Assembly: GCA_002480525.1 (NCBI GenBank)
Contig: DLCH01000059.1
Location: 1-13,007, forward strand
Direction: 5' to 3'
Length of the DNA stretch: 13,007 nt
Source of the DNA: Gammaproteobacteria bacterium UBA7803
GTDB taxonomy: Bacteria; Pseudomonadota; Gammaproteobacteria; Pseudomonadales; Azotimanducaceae
In this document: piece after piece, positions 1 to 5,855 of the stretch
How positions within the stretch are numbered: the stretch's first letter is position 1
Layout: every line of letters begins with the position of its first letter
Position numbers and translations under genes: made by a program
Notes under the pieces: generated by a model
Told to the model about the DNA's origin: nothing
What the model saw: the letters and a program-made list of their open reading frames with translations, nothing else
Database searches by the model: none

Positions 1-77
1 CGGAGACTTTTCACACAGTCTCCAAAGGGCCCCATTTTTGTTGGCGAAGCGGGATGCGGATGAGTCCCTGCGGTTCG

Positions 78-130
78 ACAAAATCGCAGAGCGATTTTGG
101 ACGTTGCCGCTTTGCGGCAACGCCCCGAAG
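78..130. repeat. 53-bp direct repeat, copy 1 (two intact hairpins)
   Basis: This is copy 1 of a 53-bp unit repeated at 160-212, offset 82 bp, with 47 of 53 positions identical by eye. It contains two perfect stem-loops back to back. One has arms CAAAATCGC/GCGATTTTG with loop AGA (79-99). The other has arms CGTTGCCGC/GCGGCAACG with loop TTT (102-122). The unit ends in CGCCCCGAAG. It looks like a REP-type interspersed palindromic element or a structured 3'/5' untranslated element. Which of these applies cannot be decided from one locus. Confidence 0.7.
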
Positions 131-154
131 GGGTGAGGGCCGCTCCCGCGGCCC
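123..154. repeat. hairpins between the two direct repeats
   Basis: Two more stem-loops follow directly after copy 1. The first is CCCC-GAA-GGGG (123-133). The second is a perfect 7-bp stem GGGCCGC/GCGGCCC with loop TCCC (137-143/148-154). Together with the hairpins at 79-122, this makes four consecutive stem-loops in about 75 bp. No T-tract follows, so a standard intrinsic terminator is unlikely. Confidence 0.6.
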
Positions 155-159
155 GAGTC

Positions 160-212
160 ACAAAATCGCAGAGCGATTTCGCACGTCACCACTTTGCGGC
201 ATCGCCCCGAAG
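160..212. repeat. 53-bp direct repeat, copy 2 (second hairpin decayed)
   Basis: This is copy 2 of the unit at 78-130. The first hairpin is kept apart from one mismatched pair (161-169/173-181, loop AGA). The second stem (184-192/196-204) pairs at only about 5 of 9 positions, because most of the six differences between the copies fall in it. Loss of pairing in one copy suggests that this copy is a relic, or that only the first hairpin is under selection. Confidence 0.65.
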
Positions 213-311
213 CTCTATACAGGCTCCCGCACACCCTCCCGCCCGGATTGCGCCCCCGCCAGGCCTCCGGGCACCCGATTGCGTATCGCGACGTCCGCTG
301 CATAGGCGCTG

Positions 312-345
312 ATCGGTAACCGTCGACGCCGATATCGGTTACCGT
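312..345. promoter_or_regulatory. tandem dyad, candidate operator upstream of plsC-like gene
   Basis: The 12-mer ATCGGTWACCGT occurs twice in the same orientation, at 312-323 (ATCGGTAACCGT) and 334-345 (ATCGGTTACCGT), with one base differing. The start-to-start distance is 22 bp, close to two helical turns. Each core CGGTNACCG is itself a dyad, and the two cores are also exact reverse complements of each other. That geometry is typical of two dimers of a repressor such as a TetR-family protein binding one face of DNA. The site ends 28 bp before the acyltransferase start and just upstream of its ribosome binding site, so it could control the plsC-hydrolase pair. No regulator gene is in the window. 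Confidence 0.5.
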
Positions 346-373
346 TGAGGCTTTCGGGGAGGGGTTTTCACCG

Positions 374-955
374 ATGCCATGGCCATTGCTCGGCCCCCGC
401 GTTCCGCGGCGCCGCAATCCGCTCAAGCGCTGGCTCGGGCGCCGGGTATTCGAATGGCTAGGCTGGCGGCTGGAGGGTGAGTGGCCGGACGAGCCCAAGC
501 TGATCGTCGCCGTCGCTCCGCACAGCTCGAACGTGGATATCATCCTGGCCGTGGCGGTGTTCTGGGGCCTCGAGCTGAGGACTTCGTATCTGGCCAAGGA
601 TTCCCTGTTCCGCTTTCCGCTCGGCATGATCATGCGCGGGCTCGGCGGCATTCCGGTGGACCGCAGCTCGCCCCAGGGCATGGTGGACGATCTGGTCGAG
701 CGGTTTCGTTCGAGCGCGTCGCTGGTGATCGGCATCACGCCGGAGGGCACCCGCAGCGGCGCGCGGCAGTGGAAGAGCGGCTTCGCCCGCATTGCAGCCA
801 GCGCGCGGGTGCCGGTGCTGCCGGCCATCGTCAACTACGCCGAACGGGTGGTTTACCTGCGGCCGCCGATCGCCGGCGATCGGGCGGACGACATTCTGGC
901 GGCGACCCGTTCGGCGGCCGGAATCGGCAGCCCGCGGCATCGGAGGGCAGCATGA
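374..955 (+). CDS. PlsC-like lysophospholipid acyltransferase (1-acylglycerol-phosphate acyltransferase family)
   Basis: Predicted membrane-associated acyltransferase of 193 residues, transferring an acyl chain to a lysophospholipid or related glycerol acceptor. The family's catalytic HX4D motif is present as HSSNVD (residues 50-55). The acceptor-binding block is LGGIPVDRS (90-98), and PEGTRS (123-128) is the third conserved block. The length suits the short COG0204 proteins rather than the ~240-residue housekeeping PlsC. An Arg-rich, amphipathic N-terminus (residues 9-30) could anchor it to the inner membrane; no clear transmembrane helix is seen. The start at 374 is backed by GGAGG at 358-362, although the 11-nt spacer is long. 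Its stop overlaps the next gene's start as ATGA, indicating translational coupling. The exact substrate is unknown. Confidence 0.85.
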   Translation: MPWPLLGPRVPRRRNPLKRWLGRRVFEWLGWRLEGEWPDEPKLIVAVAPHSSNVDIILAVAVFWGLELRTSYLAKDSLFRFPLGMIMRGLGGIPVDRSSPQGMVDDLVERFRSSASLVIGITPEGTRSGARQWKSGFARIAASARVPVLPAIVNYAERVVYLRPPIAGDRADDILAATRSAAGIGSPRHRRAA

Positions 956-3405
956 GCACAGGGCGCCGGAGTGCCGGGGCCGCGCATCGACGCTGGGCGG
1001 ATCACGTCAGTTGGCGTGGCTGGTGGCGGGCGGCCGGCAGCGTGCTGCTGCTTGTCAGCGCCGGCGCCGCCGGCGACGGTCAGCCGGCGGGCTGGAATCG
1101 GCCGGCGCTCGACGCGCTGCTCGACTATGCCCGGGACCAGCGTTCCAGCGCGCTGCTGATCCGGCAGGGCGGCGGCATCGTCGCCGAGCGCTACTGGACG
1201 CCGGAGGCCGGCCGGCCAGGCCTCTATCGGAACCTGGTGGGGGCGGAGCCAGCCATTGGCGGCGGCCCCGTCGAGGACGTGGCTTCGCTGCAGAAGAGCG
1301 TCGTGGCAGTGATGGTCGGGATGGCCGAAGCCCGGGGCCTGCTGTCCCTGAACGATGCCGTGTCGGCCCACCTCGGCGCCGGCTGGTCGAAGGCGCCGGT
1401 GGAGCAGGAACGCGCCATTCTGGTCCGCCACCTGCTGTCCATGGCCAGCGGGCTGACGCCGGCGCTCGAGTTCGAGGCGCCGGCGGGCACGCGCTGGCGC
1501 TACAACACCCGGGCCTACAGCAGGCTTCTCGACGTGCTCGAGGCCGCCGCCGGCGAAGACGTCGCGTCGCTGACCCGGGCGTGGATCACCGGGCCCCTCG
1601 GCATGACGGACACCGGCTGGCGCCGGCGCCCCTGGGTCACCGCCGACATGGACGCCAATCCGCTCGGCCTGTACGCCTCCGCGGCGGACCTCGCGCGGTT
1701 GGGCGAACTCGTGCTGGGGCAGGGGAGCTGGCAGGGCGACCAGCTCGTGCCCGCGGACTACCTGCGCGGCGCGTTGCAGCCATCGCAGCCCCACAACCCG
1801 GCCTACGGCTACCTCTGGTGGTTGAACGGGCGCCCGCTGCGAACGGCGCCTGGAGACTCGGGCCACGACACGCTGGCGCCCGCCGCACCGGGTGACCTGG
1901 CGGCGGCCCAGGGCGCGCTCGGCCGCAAGGTCTACGTGGTGCCGAGCCTGGATCTCGTGGTGGTGCGGCTCGGCGACGCGCCGGACGCGGACTTCGACCG
2001 GGTCTTATGGCAGCGCCTCATGGCCGCCGCGCCGGTGCCGGCCGTGTGCGATCCCTGCACGACGCCGGTGGCGGACCGGCCGGGCACCGCCCGCGCCGCC
2101 GACGGCCGTTACATCACCTGGCGCGAGCACGTCATCGACGAACCGGCACTGGGGCTGGCGGATCTGTCCGGCAGCGACGGGCTGGCGATGGCCGATCTGG
2201 ACGGCGACGGCATCGACGACATCGTCTCGGTGCACGAGTCCGACACGGTCTACGACGGCCGTCCCGTGGGGCACGTGCGCATCGCCTGGGGCACCGGCGA
2301 CCCCGACCAGTGGGCGCTGGGCACCCTCGCATCCGGGCCCGAGGCGGCGGCGGCCGAGGACGTGACGCTGGCCGATTTCGACGGCGACGGCGACGTGGAT
2401 GTGCTGGTGGCCTGCGAGCTCGCCCATCTCATCTACTTCGACAATCCGGGGCGGCAGGCGCGCTCGGCGGCCTGGCCGCGCACCGTCGTGCCGCTGACCA
2501 CCCACCGCGGCTCCTACATCCGCGCCTTCGCGGCGGACTTCGACGGCGACGGCCGGCCGGAGGTCGCGGCGGCCAACAAGGGTGAGCAGAATCCTGCGGT
2601 GGACGACCCCGAGCTGCGCAACCTGTCCCTCTACCTGCCGCCGCGCGAACCGCTCGAGGGCGGCCTGTGGCGGGAGCAGCTGCTCGGCCAGGTTCGCATT
2701 CCCATCAACGCCGAGCCGGTGGACCTCGACGGTGACGGCGACCTCGACGTCGTCGGCGGATCGCGCGGCGAGGCCCGGGTGCTGTGGTTCGAGAACCTCG
2801 GCGATCTGCGGTTCCGCGAGCACGCGATCGAGCTGGTCGGCCCGCCCGGCGATCTGGCGATCACCGGCTTCAACATGGACTACGCCGACCTCGACGGCGA
2901 CGGCCGCCGGGACATCGTGTCGACGGCCTGGCCGGGATCGCTGGTGCTGCTGCATCAGCCGGCGGCCGCCAGCGACCGCTGGCGCTGGTCGCTGATCGGC
3001 GATGCCGGGCCGGATCAGCTCGTCAGCGTGCGTCTGGGGGACGTGGATGGCGACGGTGACCTGGACGTGTTCACCGGCGCCTACAGCCGCGGCCCCCGGG
3101 ACCGGGACGGCCCGCTGGTGACCGTGAACGATCCGCTCGGGCGCATCGCCTGGTTCGAGAATCCCGGCGTTGCCGGGAGTCCCTGGCGGCGTCACGACGT
3201 CTCCCGGCGCAAGCGCGGCATGTACGACCAGTGGCTGCTGCGGGATCTGGACGGCGACGGCGACCTGGACGCCGTCGGCACCCGCGGCAACAGCGCGCCC
3301 TACGACGGCGTGATCTGGCTCGAGCAGATCCGGCGGGACGATCTGGCGCCCGTATTCGATCAGGCGCGCGCCGTCGACAGCCAGCAGATGCCGCCCGCGC
3401 CGTGA
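952..3405 (+). CDS. exported serine hydrolase (beta-lactamase-related) fused to seven FG-GAP/VCBS calcium repeats
   Basis: Two-part secreted protein of 817 residues. The N-terminus has a long charged region followed by a hydrophobic stretch (about 26-40, ending SAGAA), consistent with export. Residues ~45-345 look like the class C beta-lactamase/6-aminohexanoate-dimer hydrolase family. They carry SLQK (S112, K115; nucleophile and base), RYNTRAYS near 183-190 where the family's YxN lies, a G-rich GALGRKVYVVP segment near 322, and the late strand LDLVVVRLG. A CDPC pair (C366, C369) sits in the linker. The C-terminal half has seven DxDGDGxxD-like loops starting at residues 415, 475, 529, 591, 646, 697 and 765, i.e. 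every 51-68 residues. This matches Ca2+-binding FG-GAP/VCBS blades and suggests a seven-bladed propeller. The start at 952 is chosen over upstream in-frame codons because of GGAGG at 942-946 and the 4-bp overlap with the acyltransferase. The substrate is unknown. Confidence 0.85.
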   Translation: MSTGRRSAGAAHRRWADHVSWRGWWRAAGSVLLLVSAGAAGDGQPAGWNRPALDALLDYARDQRSSALLIRQGGGIVAERYWTPEAGRPGLYRNLVGAEPAIGGGPVEDVASLQKSVVAVMVGMAEARGLLSLNDAVSAHLGAGWSKAPVEQERAILVRHLLSMASGLTPALEFEAPAGTRWRYNTRAYSRLLDVLEAAAGEDVASLTRAWITGPLGMTDTGWRRRPWVTADMDANPLGLYASAADLARLGELVLGQGSWQGDQLVPADYLRGALQPSQPHNPAYGYLWWLNGRPLRTAPGDSGHDTLAPAAPGDLAAAQGALGRKVYVVPSLDLVVVRLGDAPDADFDRVLWQRLMAAAPVPAVCDPCTTPVADRPGTARAADGRYITWREHVIDEPALGLADLSGSDGLAMADLDGDGIDDIVSVHESDTVYDGRPVGHVRIAWGTGDPDQWALGTLASGPEAAAAEDVTLADFDGDGDVDVLVACELAHLIYFDNPGRQARSAAWPRTVVPLTTHRGSYIRAFAADFDGDGRPEVAAANKGEQNPAVDDPELRNLSLYLPPREPLEGGLWREQLLGQVRIPINAEPVDLDGDGDLDVVGGSRGEARVLWFENLGDLRFREHAIELVGPPGDLAITGFNMDYADLDGDGRRDIVSTAWPGSLVLLHQPAAASDRWRWSLIGDAGPDQLVSVRLGDVDGDGDLDVFTGAYSRGPRDRDGPLVTVNDPLGRIAWFENPGVAGSPWRRHDVSRRKRGMYDQWLLRDLDGDGDLDAVGTRGNSAPYDGVIWLEQIRRDDLAPVFDQARAVDSQQMPPAP

Positions 3406-3520
3406 CGGGCGGTGTCCTTGAGCGGAATCAAATCACCCGCCGATGGCCTCTGATTGAAGTCAACGTCCCGGACCCGGCTCGGTGAAATTCTTCCTGCAGT
3501 TTTTAGGCAGGAGAAAAGCC

Positions 3521-3883
3521 ATGTTCGAGAAGAACCTGATGCGAGCCTCGATCGCCGTCGGCCTGATGCTGGCGGCGGGGATGGCCTCGGCGGGGTCCCT
3601 GTACGTGCAGCGCGGGTACGAGACCTGTATCGACGATCTGGACCGGGACTATCCGCGCCATGCGCGGCTGGTCCACGCCAGTCACTACTACCAGGACGAG
3701 TCCGACGACGCGCTGACCTACTTCGTCAACTCCACCGCGTGGGCCAAGGGCGACCGGGTGCAGCTCAAGACCCAGTGCCTGACGGACCGGTTCGGCCGTG
3801 AGCTGGTGTCCCGGGAAACCGAGTTCGGGCGCTGGGTCCAGAACCGGGGCCGCGTGACCGTCGACGAAGTCGCCGGGCGCTGA
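3521..3883 (+). CDS. small secreted protein of unknown function
   Basis: Not recognised. It encodes 120 residues, with a clear Sec signal peptide: a basic N-terminus, a hydrophobic core (about 8-22) and the cleavage motif ASA-G after residue 24. The mature part is about 96 residues, polar and aromatic, with two cysteines (C36, C86) that could form a disulfide in the periplasm. The ATG at 3521 is preferred to the GTG at 3482 because it follows GGAG (3510-3513) at 7 nt and places the signal peptide at the N-terminus. It stands alone, 115 bp after the hydrolase and 197 bp before the monooxygenase. Codon use looks like that of its neighbours. Confidence 0.7.
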   Translation: MFEKNLMRASIAVGLMLAAGMASAGSLYVQRGYETCIDDLDRDYPRHARLVHASHYYQDESDDALTYFVNSTAWAKGDRVQLKTQCLTDRFGRELVSRETEFGRWVQNRGRVTVDEVAGR

Positions 3884-3918
3884 GCCGCGCCTCCCACCGA
3901 TCCTTCACCGAGACCCTG

Positions 3919-3940
3919 GTGCCCGCCGCCCGGCGGGTGC
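3919..3940 (+). terminator. possible hairpin terminator after the small secreted gene
   Basis: A strong stem CCCGCCG/CGGCGGG (3922-3928/3931-3937) is extended outward by two wobble pairs and a G-C pair, with a very tight 2-nt turn. It lies 36 bp after the stop at 3883. No T-run follows, so termination is uncertain; it may only be a GC-rich palindrome. Confidence 0.25.
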
Positions 3941-4013
3941 CGGGGCGACCACGTAGATTCCCTAGGTCCGAAGCTTCGCGGGTTTGATTACGGTCAAGGC
4001 TGAACGTGCGCCG

Positions 4014-4033
4014 TGCCGCCTGAATAGGCGGCA
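4014..4033. promoter_or_regulatory. perfect 8-bp hairpin in the monooxygenase leader
   Basis: TGCCGCCT (4014-4021), loop GAAT, AGGCGGCA (4026-4033). The dyad ends 47 bp before the GTG start of the monooxygenase. It could be an operator for a repressor or a structured 5' leader. A smaller inverted repeat, TTGA-N6-TCAA, lies just upstream at 3984-3997. Mycobacterial ethA is controlled by the TetR protein EthR from an adjacent gene, but no such regulator is visible here. Confidence 0.35.
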
Positions 4034-4080
4034 TCGTCTGGCGTCGCGGCGCCGACAACGACCCGGGAGGAAACACCATC

Positions 4081-5652
4081 GTGAACGTCAAAGATCCGCA
4101 GCGGGCCGTGCCCGCGGCTCAGCAGGCCAACCACGTCGACGTGGTCATCGTCGGCGCCGGCATCTCCGGCATAGGCTCCGCCTACCATCTGCAGCAGCAG
4201 TGTCCGGGCAAGCGCTACGTCGTCCTCGAGATGAAGGATACGTTCGGCGGCACCTGGGAGACCCACAAGTACCCGGGCGTCCGCTCCGACTCCGATCTCT
4301 ACACCTTCGGTTACCGCTTCAAGCCGTGGATCGGCGCGCCGGTCGCCAGCGCCGAGGAAATCCTCAAGTACATGGACGAGGTGATCGAGGAAAACGGCAT
4401 CGACGAGTACATCCGCTATGGTCACCGCATCACCCGATGCTCGTGGTCGAGCGACGACGATCTATGGGCGGTGGAGGCCGTCCGCAGCTCGGACGGCGCC
4501 ACGGTGACGTTCACCTGCAACTTCCTGTGGATGTGCCAGGGCTACTACGACCACGAGAAGCCCTACGTTCCCGACTGGGCCGGCATGGACAAATACCAGA
4601 GTCTGTTCGTTCACGCGCAGCTCTGGGACCCGGAGATCGACTACACCGGCAAGCGCGTGCTGGTGATCGGGTCCGGCGCGACGGCGGCGACCGTGGTGCC
4701 CGCCTTCGCGGAGAAGGCCGCCCACGTGACCATGCTGCAGCGCTCGCCCACCTATTTCTTCTGCAGCGAGAACAGGAACGAGCTGGCCGACCGCCTGCGG
4801 GAGATCGGCATCGACGAGCCGACCGTCCATCGGGTCGTGCGCGCGCAGATCATGCACGACCAGGATCTGATGACGAAACGCTGCAAGACCGAGCCGGACG
4901 TCGTGTTCGAGGAACTGAAGGCCCTGATCCGCCTGTACGCCGGGGAGGATTTCGAGTTCGAGCCGCACTTCGTGCCGAAGTACCGGGTGTGGCAGCAGCG
5001 GCTGGCTTTCTGTCCAGAGGGCGACGTGTTCAAGGCGGCGGTCGAGGGCAAGCTCAGCGTGGTCACCGACACCATCGACACCTTCACCGAGAAGGGCGTG
5101 CGCACCAGCTCCGGCGAGGAGATCGAGGCCGACATCATCGTCGCGGCGACCGGCTTCCAGCTCTCGGTGATGGGCGACATTCCCTTCGAGGTGGACGGCA
5201 AGGCCGTCGACTGGCACGACACCGTGACCTACCGGGGCATGATGTTCACCGGCGTCCCCAACATGCTGTGGGTGTTCGGATACTTCCGTGCGAGCTGGAC
5301 GCTGCGCGTCGACATGCTGGGAGATTTCGTCTGCAACCTATTGAATCACATGGATGATCTCGGCGCCCGCCGGGTCGAGGTCGCGCTTCGGGACGAAGAC
5401 CGGGACATGAAGCTCCTGCCCTGGATCGACCAGGACAACTTCAATCCGGGTTACCTGATGCGGGGCCTGGACAAGCTGCCACAGCGGGGCAACAAGCCCG
5501 AATGGCAGCACAACCAGGACTACTGGCGCGAGCGGGACGAGATTCCGGCCATCGATCTCGACGGCGCGGAGTTCCGCTATGACGGCGGCGGCCGTGCGGC
5601 GGGTCGCACCGCTACCGCTGGGGCGGCGGCGGCGCGGAAGGCGACTGCCTGA
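4081..5652 (+). CDS. EthA-like FAD/NADPH-dependent Baeyer-Villiger type monooxygenase
   Basis: Predicted flavoprotein of 523 residues that inserts an oxygen atom next to a ketone carbonyl, giving an ester or lactone, and often also S-oxygenates. The FAD Rossmann motif is GAGISG (25-30), followed by FGGTWETHKYPGVRSDSDLY (55-74), which closely matches mycobacterial EthA. The NADPH Rossmann motif is GSGATA (197-202). A diverged Baeyer-Villiger fingerprint (WAG at 166-168, H178, W182) sits between them, with EthA-like longer spacing, and the late ATGF motif is present. The GTG start is supported by GGGAGGA about 9 nt upstream. The last ~23 residues, after Y500, are a Gly/Ala/Arg/Thr-rich tail that EthA lacks. 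It heads a plus-strand block with a carrier and an esterase, which fits ketone catabolism. The substrate is unknown. Confidence 0.9.
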   Translation: MNVKDPQRAVPAAQQANHVDVVIVGAGISGIGSAYHLQQQCPGKRYVVLEMKDTFGGTWETHKYPGVRSDSDLYTFGYRFKPWIGAPVASAEEILKYMDEVIEENGIDEYIRYGHRITRCSWSSDDDLWAVEAVRSSDGATVTFTCNFLWMCQGYYDHEKPYVPDWAGMDKYQSLFVHAQLWDPEIDYTGKRVLVIGSGATAATVVPAFAEKAAHVTMLQRSPTYFFCSENRNELADRLREIGIDEPTVHRVVRAQIMHDQDLMTKRCKTEPDVVFEELKALIRLYAGEDFEFEPHFVPKYRVWQQRLAFCPEGDVFKAAVEGKLSVVTDTIDTFTEKGVRTSSGEEIEADIIVAATGFQLSVMGDIPFEVDGKAVDWHDTVTYRGMMFTGVPNMLWVFGYFRASWTLRVDMLGDFVCNLLNHMDDLGARRVEVALRDEDRDMKLLPWIDQDNFNPGYLMRGLDKLPQRGNKPEWQHNQDYWRERDEIPAIDLDGAEFRYDGGGRAAGRTATAGAAAARKATA

Positions 5653-5700
5653 CCGGTCCAGGCACGCCGGGGCGGCCCGTGTCGCCCCGGAGGATTTCGT

Positions 5701-5731
5701 TTGCATCCCCGGCGCGGGCCGATAATATAAG
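5701..5731 (+). promoter_or_regulatory. candidate sigma-70 promoter for the transporter/esterase block
   Basis: A short AT-rich island in otherwise GC-rich DNA. TTGCAT (5701-5706) could serve as a weak -35. GATAATATAAG (5721-5731) contains overlapping -10-like hexamers: GATAAT (5721-5726, spacing 14), TAATAT (5723-5728, spacing 16) and TATAAG (5726-5731, spacing 19). It lies ~50 bp after the monooxygenase stop and ~90-130 bp before the transporter coding start. Confidence 0.35.
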
Positions 5732-5756
5732 TTCGGTCTACTAGTTGGCGGGCGGC

Positions 5757-5813
5757 ATGACGCACCTCAGTCCACGGACGTATCGGCGCCGCCGGATCCA
5801 CCGGCCCGGGTAA
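5757..5813 (+). CDS. possible 18-codon leader peptide
   Basis: ATG at 5757 to TAA at 5811 encodes an 18-residue Arg-rich peptide containing TYRRRRIHR. It lies just downstream of the candidate promoter, after a weak GGCGG-like ribosome site, and is in the same frame as the transporter. It could be a leader peptide or the remnant of an earlier N-terminus, but such a short frame can easily be chance. Confidence 0.15.
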   Translation: MTHLSPRTYRRRRIHRPG

Positions 5814-5822
5814 CGCATCGTC

Positions 5823-5855
5823 GTGGCTGACGCTCCCACGGGGTAGCGGATTCCC
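5823..5855 (+). other. likely original N-terminus of the transporter, interrupted by an amber codon
   Basis: A GTG at 5823 opens a frame reading MADAPTG, then TAG at 5844-5846, then RIPLKTK, which runs straight into the transporter. A short hydrophilic N-terminus followed by a [RK]-x-P-L-[RK]-T-K-L segment is what GPH-family carriers usually show. The TAG therefore looks like a single-base nonsense change (for example from CAG or GAG) or a sequencing error. Without it the protein would start at 5823. Confidence 0.5.

Larger units (their letters stand above)
1..373. other. gene-free leader region with hairpins, repeats and a candidate operator
   Basis: No convincing gene lies here. The short open frames (54-305, 97-312) run through palindromic repeats, lack a ribosome binding site and resemble no family I know. 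The stretch holds a 6-bp inverted repeat at 2-7/18-23 (GGAGAC...GTCTCC), two hairpin-bearing direct repeats (78-130, 160-212), a tandem dyad site (312-345), and the GGGGAGGGG ribosome binding site of the acyltransferase (356-364). The gene upstream of the window is not visible, so part of this may be its 3' untranslated region. Confidence 0.6.

Noticed and set aside
78..212. CRISPR array
   Set aside because: There are only two units, internally palindromic and with differences, no regular spacers, and no cas gene nearby.
481..951. N-terminal extension of the hydrolase frame to an upstream GTG
   Set aside because: The extension overlaps the acyltransferase out of frame and is Arg/Gly-rich; the ATG at 952 has GGAGG and an export signal.
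2005..3195. 396-residue minus-strand frame opposite the FG-GAP repeats
   Set aside because: Its repeated VAVEV-like segments are the mirror of the repeated GACGGCGACGGC codons on the plus strand, not a real repeat protein.
2194..3270. DNA tandem repeat at the FG-GAP loops
   Set aside because: The similarity is short and follows the coding of the DxDGDG loops; it is a protein-level repeat, not a DNA repeat element.
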